Below, one piece after another: positions 36,422 through 49,602 of a stretch of 64,000 bases of DNA. The notes under the pieces are model-generated. The model saw only the letters and a list, made by a program, of their open reading frames with translations, was not told the origin of the DNA and ran no database searches. This DNA is from Streptomyces sp. NRRL S-455 (GTDB lineage Bacteria > Actinomycetota > Actinomycetes > Streptomycetales > Streptomycetaceae). The stretch spans positions 248,001 to 312,000 of the forward strand of contig NZ_JOCT01000003.1 in assembly GCF_000717875.1 (NCBI RefSeq), read 5' to 3'. A program made the position numbers and the translations under genes. Positions within the stretch are counted from its first letter, which is position 1, and each line of letters opens with the position of its first letter.

Positions 36422-37936
36422 TCAGCCCTCGCTGACGCCCAGCTTCTCCAGGATCAGCTCCTTGACGCGCGCCGCGTCGGCCTGACCCCGGGTCGCCTTC
36501 ATGACCGCGCCGACCAGGGCACCGGCCGCCGCCACCTTGCCGCCGCGGATCTTGTCCGCGACACCCGGGTTGCCGGCGATCGCCTCGTCGACGGCCGCCG
36601 TCAGCGCGCCCTCGTCGGAGACGACCTTCAGACCGCGCTTGTCGACGACCTCGTCCGGGGTGCCCTCGCCCGCGAGGACACCCTCGATGACCTGACGGGC
36701 CAGCTTGTCGTTCAGGTCGCCCTTCGCGACGAGCTCGGTGACCCGGGCGACCTGCTGCGGCGTGATGGCCAGCTCGTCGAGCGCCTTGCCCGACTCGTTG
36801 GCGCTGCGGGCCAGCTCGCCCATCCACCACTTGCGGGCGGAGGCGGCGTCGGCCCCGGCCTCGATGGTGGCGACGATCGGCTCCAGCGCTCCGGCATTGA
36901 GGATCGCCTGCATGTCGGTGGCCGAGACGCCCCACTCCTCGCGGAGTCGGTTGCGGCGGACCAGCGGCAGCTCGGGCAGCCCGGCCCGCAGCTCCTCGAC
37001 CCACTCACGGGACGGGGCCACCGGGACGAGGTCGGGCTCCGGGAAGTACCGGTAGTCCTCGGCCTCCTCCTTCACGCGGCCCGAGGTCGTCGACCCCGTG
37101 TCCTCGTGGAAATGCCGGGTCTCCTGCACGATGGTGCCGCCGGAGGAGAGCACGGCCGCGTGCCGCTGGATCTCGAAGCGGGCCGCGCGCTCGACGGACC
37201 GCAGCGAGTTGACGTTCTTCGTCTCGGAACGCGTGCCGAACTTCTCGGTGCCGTTCGGGCGCAGCGACAGGTTCACGTCGCAGCGCATCTGGCCCATCTC
37301 CATCCGGGCCTCGGAGACGCCGAGCGCCCGGATGACCTCGCGCAGCTCACGGACGTAGGCCCGCGCGACCTCGGGGGCACGCTCGCCCGCGCCCTCGATC
37401 GGCTTGGTGACGATCTCGATGAGCGGGATGCCGGCGCGGTTGTAGTCGAGCAGGGAGTGGGACGCGCCGTGGATACGGCCGGTGGCGCCGCCGACGTGCG
37501 TCGACTTGCCGGTGTCCTCCTCCATGTGGGCGCGCTCGATCTCCACGCGGAAGGTCTCGCCGTCCTCCAGCTGCACGTCGAGGTAGCCGTTGAAGGCGAT
37601 CGGCTCGTCGTACTGGGAGGTCTGGAAGTTCTTCGGCATGTCCGGATAGAAGTAGTTCTTCCGGGCGAAGCGGCACCACTCGGCGATCTCGCAGTTCAGC
37701 GCGAGGCCGATCTTGATGGCGGACTCGACACCGGTCGCGTTGACGACCGGCAGCGCGCCGGGCAGGCCGAGGCAGACCGGGCAGGTCTGCGTGTTGGCGT
37801 CCTGGCCGAGGGCGGTCGAACAGCCGCAGAACATCTTGGTCTTGGTGCCGAGTTCGACATGGACCTCGAGGCCCATGACGGGGTCGTACGACGCGAGTGC
37901 GTCCTCGTACGACACCAGGTCGGTCGTGGTGGTCAC
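36422..37936 (-). CDS. gatB: Asp/Glu-tRNA amidotransferase subunit B
   Basis: 504-aa kinase/tRNA-binding subunit of GatCAB, which converts misacylated Glu-tRNA(Gln) or Asp-tRNA(Asn) to the correct amide. Motifs are [18 protein letters not shown] and [16 protein letters not shown] with zinc cysteines, [33 protein letters not shown] and [10 protein letters not shown], and the C-terminal YqeY-like tail. GTG 37936 has GAGGGAAG upstream. It is the last gene of the gatC-gatA-small protein-gatB operon. Confidence 0.96.
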   Translation of the reverse strand: MTTTTDLVSYEDALASYDPVMGLEVHVELGTKTKMFCGCSTALGQDANTQTCPVCLGLPGALPVVNATGVESAIKIGLALNCEIAEWCRFARKNYFYPDMPKNFQTSQYDEPIAFNGYLDVQLEDGETFRVEIERAHMEEDTGKSTHVGGATGRIHGASHSLLDYNRAGIPLIEIVTKPIEGAGERAPEVARAYVRELREVIRALGVSEARMEMGQMRCDVNLSLRPNGTEKFGTRSETKNVNSLRSVERAARFEIQRHAAVLSSGGTIVQETRHFHEDTGSTTSGRVKEEAEDYRYFPEPDLVPVAPSREWVEELRAGLPELPLVRRNRLREEWGVSATDMQAILNAGALEPIVATIEAGADAASARKWWMGELARSANESGKALDELAITPQQVARVTELVAKGDLNDKLARQVIEGVLAGEGTPDEVVDKRGLKVVSDEGALTAAVDEAIAGNPGVADKIRGGKVAAAGALVGAVMKATRGQADAARVKELILEKLGVSEG

Positions 37937-37951
37937 GGTGAAACTTCCCTC

Positions 37952-38187
37952 TCAGCCCAGCAGGACGTCGTCGTCGCCCAGCCGCTTCAGCTCGCGGTAG
38001 AGAATGGCCAGGTTGGTGACGACGGCCGCGCCGGTCACGACGGCGTCGATCAGCCGCAGCGTGTCGTTGTCTCCGCGGGCCTTCTTGATCTGCTTGTAGA
38101 CACCGACGGCGCCGAACGCCGACGTGGCCATCGACACGTACAGGCCGGACTTGGAGTTCTTGAAGCCCTTGGCCTTGGACAGTGCGC

Positions 38188-38191
<4 letters not shown>
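37952..38191 (-). CDS. Small conserved protein between gatA and gatB
   Basis: 79 residues, starting [20 protein letters not shown], with a hydrophobic stretch [20 protein letters not shown] near the C-terminus and [12 protein letters not shown] in the middle. It may be a peripheral or single-span membrane protein. GTG 38191 overlaps the gatA stop by four bases (GTGA) and gatB starts 15 bases after it, so it is translated within the amidotransferase operon. In S. coelicolor an unnamed gene occupies the same place (from memory SCO5500). Function unknown. Confidence 0.82.
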
Positions 38192-39681
<1,490 letters not shown>

Positions 39682-39685
39682 GTTC

Positions 39686-39982
39686 TTAGTCCTCCCCCAG
39701 GATCTGCGGCACCTTGAAACGCTGCTGCTCCTGGGCCGGGGCGCCGGAGAGCGCCTGCTCGGGGGTGAGCGAGGGACGGACCTCGTCCGGGCGCATGACG
39801 TTCGTCAGCGGGAGCGGGTGCGAGGTCGGCGGTACGTCTTGGTCGGCGACCTCGCTGACGCGGGCGACCGCGCCGATGATGTCGTCCAGCTGTCCCGCGA
39901 AGTGTTCGAGCTCTTCGGGCTTCAGCTCCAGACGCGCCAGCCGGGCGAGGTGGGCGACCTCCTCGCGCGTGATGCCAGGCAT
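39686..39982 (-). CDS. gatC: Asp/Glu-tRNA amidotransferase subunit C
   Basis: 98-aa small subunit that wraps around GatA and stabilises the GatCAB complex. Typical start [20 protein letters not shown], with the conserved LDDIIGAV helix and [13 protein letters not shown] 39982 has AGAGGA upstream. First gene of the gat operon; 101 bases separate it from the convergent-side end of the GGDEF/EAL gene upstream. Confidence 0.95.
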   Translation of the reverse strand: MPGITREEVAHLARLARLELKPEELEHFAGQLDDIIGAVARVSEVADQDVPPTSHPLPLTNVMRPDEVRPSLTPEQALSGAPAQEQQRFKVPQILGED

Positions 39983-40083
39983 GCAGCGATCCTCTGGGGG
40001 TGAGTGAATGTGGTTTGGCCCAATCCTATGGGTCGGGAGGCCGTGCCCGTGAAACGGTTTGCCGGACCCCGGTGCTCCCGGCT

Positions 40084-42387
40084 CTAGCCGATCCGGCCCG
40101 AGTCGTCCGCCGTCGCCGCCGGGAGGGCCGCCCGGGGGCGCTGCCAGCCGCGGGATCCCCGGGCGCGGAGCCATGCCGTGGTCTCGTCGGGGGGCATCGC
40201 GGCGGCGACCAGCCAGCCCTGGACGGCGTCGCAGCCGAGGTCGCGCAGGCGTTCCCAGGTCTCGTCGTCCTCGACGCCCTCGGCGACGACGAGCAGGCCG
40301 AGGGAGTGCGCGAGGTCGACCGTGCAGCGCACGATCTCGGCGTCCTCGGTGTCGACCGCGAGCCGGGCGACGAACGAACGGTCGATCTTCAGCTCGCTGA
40401 CCGGGAGCCGGCGCAGGTGCACGAGCGAGGAGTAGCCCGTGCCGAAGTCGTCCAGGGACATCTTGACGCCGTGCCCGGTCAGCGCGTTGAGGGTGTCGGC
40501 GGCGCGCTGCGGGTCCTCCAGGAGGACGTGTTCCGTGATCTCGAGTTGGAGCGCTCCCGCGGGCACGCCGTGCCGGGCCAGCCGGGCTGCGACCGAGCCC
40601 GCGAAGCCGGGGATGTGGACGTCGCGCGGGGAGACGTTGACCGCGACCGGGACGAACAGTCCCTGGGACCGCCAGCGCGCGACCTGGGCGAGGGCGGTCT
40701 CCAGGACGTACTCGGTGAGATGGGGCATCAGCCCGGAGGACTCGGCGATCGCTATGAACTCGTCCGGCGGCACCTTGCCCCGCTCGGGGTGGACCCAGCG
40801 GACCAGGGCCTCCAGGCCGGCGACCTGACCGTCGAAGCGGACCTTCGGCTGGTAGTGCAGCTCGACCTCGTGGGCGTCCAGCGCCCGGCGCAGGTCGCCC
40901 AGCAGGCCGAGCCGGTCCGGAGTGTTGGAGTCGCGCTTGGACTCGTAGACCTCGACACCCGTACGGTCCCGCTTCGCCTGGTACATCGCCACGTCCGCCC
41001 GCCGCAGCAGCCCTTCGGCGTCGAGGGCGTGGTCGGGGAAGACGGCGACCCCGGCGCTGGCCTCCAGGACGAGGGTGAGGCCGTCGAGGTCGAGCGGTGA
41101 GCTGAGCGCGGAGACGAGGTTGCGGGCGACCCGGGTCGCGGAGGTCGTGGAGTCGGCGACGGGCAGTAAGACCGCGAACTCGTCCCCGCCGAGCCGCGCC
41201 GCCTCCGCCCCGCGCGGCAGCGCCACGCGCAGCCGGTCGGCGATCTGCAACAGCAGCCGGTCACCGGCCAGATGGCCGAGGGTGTCGTTGACCGACCGGA
41301 AACGGTCGAGGTCGATCAGCATCAGGGCGGCGCGGGCGTCGATGCGCTCGGCGTCGTCCAGCGCGGTCCAGATGCGCTCCTGCAGCCACTGACGGTTGGG
41401 CAGCCCGGTCAGCGGGTCGCGCAGTTGTTCCTCAGCGCGGGCCCGGGCGATCCAGAGCGTGGAGTCCAGTGCGATGAGCGGGATGGAGAACAGGGGCAGC
41501 AGGATCGGTTTGGCCACGGCCACCACGCACACCAGCGGCGCGATGCCCAGCAGCGCCACCGCCACCAGGCCCTGCCGGACCAGGGCGGTGCGGGCGACGG
41601 TGGGCAGGCCCGGGCGCGGGGCGTGCAGGTACCAGAGCAGGACGCGGGAGACGGCGAGGTAGGCGGCGGCGACCAGGGCCACCTGGGGGGCCGTGTAGAG
41701 CGTCCAGGTGTCCGGGTCCGCCGGGGACTCGACGGACGGGACGGAGCCGAAGGCGCCCAGCACCAGGGCGCCGGCGCCGATGCCGAGGAGGTCGACCGCG
41801 CCGTGCAGGACGCCCTGGCGCCAGCGGTGGCGGCGGGCCACTCCGACCAGCACGACGACCGTGAGGCTGACCATGCCGGCCGGCACCCAGCCGTACAGCA
41901 GCAGCACGGCGAGGGTGAGGGCGGCGCCCGAGCCGGTGCCGCCCCACCAGCGGGAGCGGCCGAGCATGACCAGGTGGCCGACGATGATGCCGGTCAGCAC
42001 GGCCAGCGCCCAGCCGGCCCGGCCGGCCGGGAAGAGCGCGTGGCCGCCGGTGAAGGCGCGGTAGAAGCCGGCGCCCAGGACGAACCCGGCCGCCGCGACG
42101 ACCGCCGCGGGCAGCGCGGGCCAGGACTGGTGCCGTTCGGCGCCGGCACCCTGGTCCGTGCCCGTCAGCAGTCCAGGGGCGTGTTCGGTGACCGGCTGGG
42201 CGGCACCGCGGCCGTCCGCGGCGGCACGCCCCCCGACGCGCCCGTCCGCGGTGTACTGTCCGACGGCGCGCACCTCCACGCCCGGACGCCCCGCCGGCCG
42301 TCCGGTCCCACGGACTGCCCGCCATGCGACCGCCACGCGGCGCAGGCGCAGCCGTGAGCCCGGCACGGCGCTCTCGGTCGGTTCCAT
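40084..42387 (-). CDS. rmdB: Membrane GGDEF/EAL protein, RmdB-like
   Basis: 767 residues. N-terminal Arg/Gly-rich 80 residues, about six membrane spans (90-305), then GGDEF ([23 protein letters not shown]) and EAL. The EAL catalytic set is complete: [60 protein letters not shown] and VQGWLV. By position beside ligA it matches S. coelicolor RmdB (SCO5495), a membrane c-di-GMP phosphodiesterase needed for normal aerial growth. Both halves look competent here. ATG 42387 has GAGAGGG upstream. Confidence 0.88.
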   Translation of the reverse strand: MEPTESAVPGSRLRLRRVAVAWRAVRGTGRPAGRPGVEVRAVGQYTADGRVGGRAAADGRGAAQPVTEHAPGLLTGTDQGAGAERHQSWPALPAAVVAAAGFVLGAGFYRAFTGGHALFPAGRAGWALAVLTGIIVGHLVMLGRSRWWGGTGSGAALTLAVLLLYGWVPAGMVSLTVVVLVGVARRHRWRQGVLHGAVDLLGIGAGALVLGAFGSVPSVESPADPDTWTLYTAPQVALVAAAYLAVSRVLLWYLHAPRPGLPTVARTALVRQGLVAVALLGIAPLVCVVAVAKPILLPLFSIPLIALDSTLWIARARAEEQLRDPLTGLPNRQWLQERIWTALDDAERIDARAALMLIDLDRFRSVNDTLGHLAGDRLLLQIADRLRVALPRGAEAARLGGDEFAVLLPVADSTTSATRVARNLVSALSSPLDLDGLTLVLEASAGVAVFPDHALDAEGLLRRADVAMYQAKRDRTGVEVYESKRDSNTPDRLGLLGDLRRALDAHEVELHYQPKVRFDGQVAGLEALVRWVHPERGKVPPDEFIAIAESSGLMPHLTEYVLETALAQVARWRSQGLFVPVAVNVSPRDVHIPGFAGSVAARLARHGVPAGALQLEITEHVLLEDPQRAADTLNALTGHGVKMSLDDFGTGYSSLVHLRRLPVSELKIDRSFVARLAVDTEDAEIVRCTVDLAHSLGLLVVAEGVEDDETWERLRDLGCDAVQGWLVAAAMPPDETTAWLRARGSRGWQRPRAALPAATADDSGRIG

Positions 42388-42602
42388 TCCCGTCCCTCTC
42401 ACAGCCGGCGGTGCCCACGCCACGCGGCCCGGTGCCCGACAACCTTCAACGGCCCGCGTTGGAAATCCAATCCCTTCCCCGTGCTCCGCGCGAGCACGAA
42501 GATGCCCCGACCGCAGCTGGGCACGGCAGGCGCACATCTCAACAGTAGGCCGCAGAAGGCGTTTACGGGCGGCGGTCGCCGACGGTTGCCCGAATGCGTC
42601 CC

Positions 42603-42642
42603 GGCCACCCGTATGCATCTGGTATGCGCCGAACGGGTGGCC
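42603..42642 (-). terminator. Stem-loop after ligA
   Basis: Perfect 10-bp arms GGCCACCCGT (42603-42612) and ACGGGTGGCC (42633-42642) with a 20-base loop, nine bases past the ligA stop. It separates ligA from rmdB on the same strand. Confidence 0.65.
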
Positions 42643-42650
42643 TTCAACCG

Positions 42651-44861
<2,211 letters not shown>

Positions 44862-45869
44862 TTACTCTGGGTTGTCCGCGAGGGATCTCGCCGCCCGGAC
44901 GCAGTGGGCGAGCGCGGTGCGCGCGTAACTCGGAGATACCCCCGCGAGTCCGCACGCCGGAGTGAGCGTGACCGCCTCCGCGAGAAGCCCCGGTGACAGC
45001 CCCAGCCTGCGCCACAGCGTCCTGACACCCATGACGCTACCGGCAGGGTCTGACAATGGGCCCTCCGTGCCCGGGACAACACCGGCGAAGAGCCGGGTCC
45101 CCGCCTCCACCGCCTCACCGATCACCTCGTCGTCACGCTCGGTGAGCAGGGAGAAGTCGAACGAGACGGCCGCCGCGCCCGCCCGCCGCAGCAGGGCGAA
45201 GGGGACGTCCGGGGCACAGGAGTGGACGACGACCGGGCCGTCCCCGTGCACGCCGACGACATCGCGGAGTGTCTGCTCGACGATCTGCCGGTCGACGGCC
45301 CGATGGGTCCGGTAGCCGCTGGCGGTTTTCACCTGGCCGCGCAGGACGGGGGTGAGGGACGGCTCGTCGAGCTGGAGGACGAGCTGTGCGCCCGGGACGC
45401 GCCGCCGCACCTCGGCGAGATGCAGACGCAGCCCCTCGGCGAGGGAGGCGGCCAGGTCACGGCAGGCGCCGGCGTCGGAGAGGGCCGCCTCGCCGTTCCT
45501 CAGCTCCAGGTTGGCGGCGAGGGTCCAGGGCCCGACGGCCTGGACCTTCAACGGCCCCCCGTACTCCTGCGTGAACTCCTCCAGCGCGTCGAGGTCCTCG
45601 CCGAGCCAGGAACGGGCCCGCTTGGTGTCCCGCCCCGGCCGGTCGCCGAGCCGCCAGCCGCTGGGCTCCACGCGCGCGTACAGCTCGACGAGCATCCCGG
45701 CGGTCCGGCCGATCATGTCCGCTCCGGGTCCCCGGGCGGGCAGTTCGGGCAGGAAGGGGAAGTCCTCGAAGGTTCCGGTGACGGTCTTGGCGGCTTCTCG
45801 GGCGTCGCCGCCCGGCATGGAGCCCACACCGGTGGCGGCGCCGAACCTGAACTGGCTGTTTTCGCTCAC
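44862..45869 (-). CDS. MetE-family C-terminal-domain protein (short cobalamin-independent methionine synthase-like)
   Basis: 335 residues resembling the C-terminal catalytic barrel of MetE without the N-terminal half. Opens with FRFGAATGVGSMPGGDA. Probable zinc ligands are His and Cys in VVVHSCAPDVP and Cys in LTPACGLAGVSP; LQLDEPSLTPVL holds the conserved Asp/Glu. Short MetE-like proteins transfer methyl groups in archaea and some actinobacteria, but the methyl donor here is unknown. GTG 45869 has only a weak ribosome site. It sits 33 bases after the SDR gene and just before ligA. Confidence 0.82.
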   Translation of the reverse strand: MSENSQFRFGAATGVGSMPGGDAREAAKTVTGTFEDFPFLPELPARGPGADMIGRTAGMLVELYARVEPSGWRLGDRPGRDTKRARSWLGEDLDALEEFTQEYGGPLKVQAVGPWTLAANLELRNGEAALSDAGACRDLAASLAEGLRLHLAEVRRRVPGAQLVLQLDEPSLTPVLRGQVKTASGYRTHRAVDRQIVEQTLRDVVGVHGDGPVVVHSCAPDVPFALLRRAGAAAVSFDFSLLTERDDEVIGEAVEAGTRLFAGVVPGTEGPLSDPAGSVMGVRTLWRRLGLSPGLLAEAVTLTPACGLAGVSPSYARTALAHCVRAARSLADNPE

Positions 45870-45901
45870 CCGCAGAAGCCTACGCAGCGGCTCGGCCCGG
45901 G

Positions 45902-46591
45902 TCAGTTCCCAGGTCGCACCGTCAGGTCGTTGACCTCCGCGTCCCTCGGCAGGTCCAGGGCCATCAGGATCGCCGTGGCCACGGACTCCGGGTCGATCCA
46001 CTTCGAGGCGTCGTACTCCTTGCCCTCCTGCTGGTGGACCTTGGCCTGCATGGGGCTCGCCGTGCGGCCGGGGTAGACCGAGGTGACGCGGACGCCGTTG
46101 CCGTGCTCCTCGTGGCGCAGGGAGTCGGCCAGGGCCTTCAGGCCGTGCTTGGACGCGGCGTACGCGGACCAGCCGGCGTGGGCGTTGAGGCCGGCACCGG
46201 AGTTGACGAAGATCACGTGGCCTCGGGCGGCGCGCAGCTGGGGCAGGAAGTGGCGGGTCAGCTCGGCGGGGGCGACGAGGTTGACGTTGAGCTGGTGGCG
46301 CCAGGACTTCGGGGTGAGCTCGCCGACCGGGCCGAGGTCGACGACCCCGGCGATGTGCAGCAGCGAGTCCACGCGGTCGGGCAGCGGCTGGTGGGAGAAC
46401 GCCCAGGAGAGCTTGTCGGGGTCCGACAGGTCGCCGACCAGCGTCTTCGCCCCGGGGAACTCGGCCGCCAGCTCCTTCGCGCGGCCGGCGTCGCGCGCGT
46501 GCAGCACGAGGTCGTCCCCCCGGGCGTGAAGACGGCGGGCCACGGCCGCGCCGATGCCGGAGCCCGCCCCGGTGATCACATGAGTAGCCAT
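45902..46591 (-). CDS. Short-chain dehydrogenase/reductase
   Basis: 229-residue classical SDR: cofactor motif THVITGAGSGIGAAVAR, NNAG-equivalent LLHIAGVVDLGP, catalytic Ser in FVNSGAGLNAHAG and the YxxxK pair in WSAYAASKHGLKALAD. NAD(P)-linked; substrate unknown. ATG 46591 is chosen, with ATG 46600 three codons upstream (MAGMATHV) as alternative. A 202-bp inverted-repeat element lies directly upstream, starting 26 bases from the start codon, so its promoter must lie in or beyond the element. Confidence 0.88.
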   Translation of the reverse strand: MATHVITGAGSGIGAAVARRLHARGDDLVLHARDAGRAKELAAEFPGAKTLVGDLSDPDKLSWAFSHQPLPDRVDSLLHIAGVVDLGPVGELTPKSWRHQLNVNLVAPAELTRHFLPQLRAARGHVIFVNSGAGLNAHAGWSAYAASKHGLKALADSLRHEEHGNGVRVTSVYPGRTASPMQAKVHQQEGKEYDASKWIDPESVATAILMALDLPRDAEVNDLTVRPGN

Positions 46592-46616
46592 GCCCGCCAT
46601 GCTCGCATCAGAGCCA

Positions 46617-46818
46617 GGGGTCTTGTGATGGATCTCCGCGGGAGAAGGAGCGGCGTTCGGTGCGTGCGATCGGCGTGCGGTGCGGAGGGCCATGTGGCGG
46701 AGCCACCTGGCCCTTCGCGCCGTGCGGCATGGGGGTCCCCCCTGCTCGAGCGAAGCCGAGAGCTTGGGGGAGTGCGTGCCGGGCGTCGCGACGCTGCGGA
46801 GATCCATCACAAGACCCC
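46617..46818. mobile_element. Miniature inverted-repeat element with a nested insertion
   Basis: Perfect 23-bp terminal inverted repeats (46617-46639 and 46796-46818) bound a 202-bp element with no ORF of its own. Its outer parts match the 103-bp element at 51483-51585. The internal 46678-46773 is absent from that copy, is flanked by direct GCGTG repeats (46673-46677 and 46774-46778), and contains the Streptomyces interspersed motif CTGCTCGAGCGAAGCCGAGA between GGGGGTCCCCC- and GGGGGA-type ends. It looks like one miniature element inserted in another. Confidence 0.78.
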
Positions 46819-46822
46819 AAGG

Positions 46823-47362
46823 TCACTCGATGCCCTGGCTCTCCTCCAGATACGCCAGCGCCCCCACCGGCTCCTCCGCGAAGAACACCAGGTCGGTGAG
46901 CGGGCGGGGCAGGAACCCCTCGTCCTCCATGCGGCGGAACTGCTCCTTCAGGCCGTCGTAGAACCCGGCGGTGTTGAGCAGGACCACCGGCTTGTCCGTG
47001 TGGCCGTGCTTCTTCAGCTCCAGGATCTCGGTCGCCTCGTCGAGCGTGCCGGTCCCGCCCACCATGATCACCACGGCGTCGGCCTTCTCCAGGAGGAGCC
47101 TCTTGCGCTCGGCCAGGTCCTTCGCGACGACCATCTCGTCGACGCCGGGGCGGGCCTTCGCCGAGAGGAACTGCACGGAGACGCCGACGAGCCGGCCGCC
47201 CGCCTCCTGCACGCCGTCGGCGACGACCTTCATCAGGCCGACGTCCGAGCCGCCCCACACGAGCGTGTGGCCGCCCTTGCCCAGCAGCGTGGCGAATTCC
47301 CGCGCGGGAGTGGTGTAGCGCTCGTCGAGATCGGCGGCGGAGAGGAAGACACAGATGTTCAT
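46823..47362 (-). CDS. LOG-family protein (TIGR00730-type Rossmann fold)
   Basis: 179 residues. N-terminal ICVFLSAADLDE, GGKHTLVWGG-like GGHTLVWGGSDVGLMKVVAD and the LOG signature MVGGTGTLDEATEIL. LOG proteins are phosphoribohydrolases that release cytokinin bases from nucleotides, or nucleotide-binding relatives; here PGGxGTxxE is MVGGTGTLDE, so activity is plausible but not certain. ATG 47362 overlaps the methyltransferase stop by four bases (ATGA). The miniature element begins four bases after the stop. Confidence 0.85.
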   Translation of the reverse strand: MNICVFLSAADLDERYTTPAREFATLLGKGGHTLVWGGSDVGLMKVVADGVQEAGGRLVGVSVQFLSAKARPGVDEMVVAKDLAERKRLLLEKADAVVIMVGGTGTLDEATEILELKKHGHTDKPVVLLNTAGFYDGLKEQFRRMEDEGFLPRPLTDLVFFAEEPVGALAYLEESQGIE

Positions 47363-48162
47363 GGCCCCACCGTACGGGCCCGGTCGGCGGCCACGGTCAC
47401 GCGCATCTTGGACTGCCGGTGCGGCAGCCGCTCCCAGTCGTCCATGAACCGGGCGTCCAGGCCGTGCCGGGCGGCGAGTCCGGTCAGCGTCTCCGTGCGG
47501 TAGTAGAAGTCCTCGCGCAGCACCTGGTGCTCCTCGCCCTCGGTGCGGTCGAAGGTGAAGTCGAAGAACCCGCCGGGCGCGAGGATCCTGCCGACGTGGG
47601 CGAAGCACTCCTCGATGACGTGCGGCGGGGAGTGGGAGAAGACGCTGTGCGCGTGCACGACGTCGAAGTGCGCGTCGGGCAGGAAGGCGAAGGTGAGGTC
47701 GTCGGCGAGCGCCAGGTACGGCAGCTTGGGCTGCAGTTTCTCGGCGACGAGGGTGTCCTGGGCGGCGAGCAGGATGTGCGGCGAGATGTCGATGCCGTAG
47801 TAGTGGGCGGTGTCGAGGTAGTCGATGAACAGCCGTCCGGCGCGCAGGTTGCCGCAGCCGATCTCCAGCATGCGGTGGTGCGGCTGGAGACCGTGCCCCA
47901 CCAGGTAGTCGAACTGCATGCGCCCGATCCGCGCCCACGCCTCGCGCGACGGGTTGTGTCCCACCGCCGCCTCCGCGCTGCGCGCCGCGTCGGAGGCCAT
48001 CACGGCGCGGTAGTACGCGATGTGGTCCCGGTACCGCAGCCGCAGCCAGGCGTCCCGCGCCGCGCGCCGGGCGTGCGCGGGTATGCGCCCCGGGTGGCGC
48101 AGGGCGTACCGGACCTGGTGGGCCAGGCTGCTGCGGTTCCTTGCCGGTTCCGTGGCTCGCAT
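47359..48162 (-). CDS. SAM-dependent methyltransferase
   Basis: 267 residues. A basic N-terminal region (RYALRHPGRIPAHARRAARD) precedes a class I fold: MLEIGCGNLRAGRLFIDYL, YYGIDISPHIL, FDVVHAHSVFSHSPPHVIEE and ILAPGGFFDFTFDRT. The SHSP/HVIEECF arrangement is typical of methyltransferases in cell-surface or sugar clusters. ATG 48162 has AGGAGG upstream. It is translationally coupled to the LOG gene and divergent from the DUF427 gene. Confidence 0.85.
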   Translation of the reverse strand: MRATEPARNRSSLAHQVRYALRHPGRIPAHARRAARDAWLRLRYRDHIAYYRAVMASDAARSAEAAVGHNPSREAWARIGRMQFDYLVGHGLQPHHRMLEIGCGNLRAGRLFIDYLDTAHYYGIDISPHILLAAQDTLVAEKLQPKLPYLALADDLTFAFLPDAHFDVVHAHSVFSHSPPHVIEECFAHVGRILAPGGFFDFTFDRTEGEEHQVLREDFYYRTETLTGLAARHGLDARFMDDWERLPHRQSKMRVTVAADRARTVGP

Positions 48163-48248
48163 GAGGGCCTCCTGCGGCGAGGGCGTGGGAAGAACTCCGC
48201 TTCAGCCTGCGCTGTATCCAGGGAGTCGGCTACCCAAGGAGGGCGATC

Positions 48249-48572
48249 GTGACGAACGGGCATCGCATCACCATCGAGCGGAGCGGCCGGTCCGTGCGCG
48301 TGGTGCACGGCGGGCAGGTGCTGGCGGAGAGCGACCGGCCCCTGGTCCTGCGCGAGACGGGCTGCCCCGAGCGCTACTACATCCCGGCCGAGGACGTGCG
48401 CCTCGACCTGCTGACACCCTCCGGCACGCGCACGTACTGCCCGTTCAAGGGCACCGCGTCCTACTGGTCACTGCCTGACGCCCCGGACCTCGTCTGGGCG
48501 TATCCGGACCCGAAACCGGACGTCGCGGAGATCAAGGACCACCTCTGCTTCTACCAGGTGGAATTGTCGTGA
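48249..48572 (+). CDS. DUF427 domain protein
   Basis: 107 residues forming a single DUF427 domain: ITIERSGRSVRVVHGGQVLA, CPERYYIPAEDVRLDLL, TYCPFKGTASYWSL and IKDHLCFYQ. The domain is a small beta-fold of unknown activity, widespread in actinobacteria. GTG 48249 has a perfect AAGGAGG. It is probably monocistronic, 61 bases ahead of the hydrolase gene. Confidence 0.9.
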   Translation: MTNGHRITIERSGRSVRVVHGGQVLAESDRPLVLRETGCPERYYIPAEDVRLDLLTPSGTRTYCPFKGTASYWSLPDAPDLVWAYPDPKPDVAEIKDHLCFYQVELS

Positions 48573-48633
48573 TCGGCTGACGCGCGGCCCGCCTCATCGA
48601 TGAACACCGCGCGGTGCGGCAGTCTGCACTGAC

Positions 48634-49416
48634 ATGGACAAGAAGATCCTTTCACGCGACGGCACCCGCATCGCCTACGAGAGCACCGGCCGGGGCCCCG
48701 CGGTCGTCCTGGTGAGCGGCGCGATGTCGACGGGCGGCACCCTGGCGCCCTTGGCCGTGTCCCTGTCGGAGCGTTTCCAGGCCGTCGTCTACGACCGCCG
48801 GGGCCGCGGCGCCAGCGGGGACACGGCGCCCTACGCCGTGGAGCGCGAGGTCGAGGACCTGGCCGCGGTGATCGACGCGGTGGGCGGCGAGGCGTCCCTG
48901 TACGGCACCTCGTCGGGCGGGGCGCTTGCCCTGGAGGCGGCGGCGAGCGGCCTGCCGGTGCGGCGCGTGGCGGTGTACGAGGCGCCGTTCGCGATGTCCG
49001 ACGAGGGTGCGGAGGAGCGCGCGGAGTACACCCGGCGTCTTACGGAGGCCCTCGGTGAGGGGCGGCGCGGGGACGCGGTCGAGCTGTTCCTGCGGCTGAC
49101 CGGCCTGTCCGAGGCAGTCATCAAGGGCGCCCGCCAGTCCCCCCTGTGGGCCGGCATGGAGGCGATCGCCCCGAGCCTCGCCTACGACGACGCGGTGATG
49201 GGCGACGGCCGTGTGCCCCGCGCCCGGCTGGCCTCGGTCGGTTGCCCCGTCCTGGCGGTCGCGGGCGACGCCAGCCCGTCCTGGCTCCGGGAGGCGGCCA
49301 GAGCGATCGCGGACTCGGTCCCCGAGGGCGCCTACCGCACGCTCCAGGGCCAGACGCACATGGTGGAGCCGAATGTGCTGGCGCCGGTGCTGGCGGAGTT
49401 CTTCGGCCGTGGTTGA
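48634..49416 (+). CDS. Alpha/beta hydrolase
   Basis: 260 residues. Strand and turn VVLVSGAMSTGG, oxyanion region VVYDRRGRGASGD, nucleophile elbow SLYGTSSGGALALE (Ser), acid in LAVAGDASPSWL and His in LQGQTHMVEPNV complete the triad. Small-molecule esterase or lipase type; substrate unknown. ATG 48634 fits the family start (MDKKILSRDGTRIAYE). A stem-loop follows the stop. Confidence 0.88.
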   Translation: MDKKILSRDGTRIAYESTGRGPAVVLVSGAMSTGGTLAPLAVSLSERFQAVVYDRRGRGASGDTAPYAVEREVEDLAAVIDAVGGEASLYGTSSGGALALEAAASGLPVRRVAVYEAPFAMSDEGAEERAEYTRRLTEALGEGRRGDAVELFLRLTGLSEAVIKGARQSPLWAGMEAIAPSLAYDDAVMGDGRVPRARLASVGCPVLAVAGDASPSWLREAARAIADSVPEGAYRTLQGQTHMVEPNVLAPVLAEFFGRG

Positions 49417-49423
49417 GCGCGGT

Positions 49424-49447
49424 GGCGCGGTGTCATCTCACCGCGCC
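49424..49447 (+). terminator. Stem-loop after the hydrolase
   Basis: Perfect 9-bp arms GGCGCGGTG (49424-49432) and CACCGCGCC (49439-49447), loop TCATCT, seven bases past the stop. It lies between convergent genes. Confidence 0.65.
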
Positions 49448-49602
49448 CCGCCACAGGTCCGGTTCCTCTTCCGCGAAGCGGCGCTCGCGCTCGTCAGCGT
49501 CCGGCAGTGCCCGCCGGACCAGCTCGCGGAACGCGCCACCGTGCCCAGGCACCCGCAGATGTGCAGGCGGCGGTGTTCGAGGTTGTCGTTCACCGCCGTG
49601 TG

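Noticed and set aside
49433..49602. Protein-like stretch RELVRRALPDADERERRF on the minus strand between the hydrolase and mnmA
   Set aside because: The frame has no start with a ribosome site outside mnmA and no partner domain; possibly a gene remnant, not supportable as a CDS.
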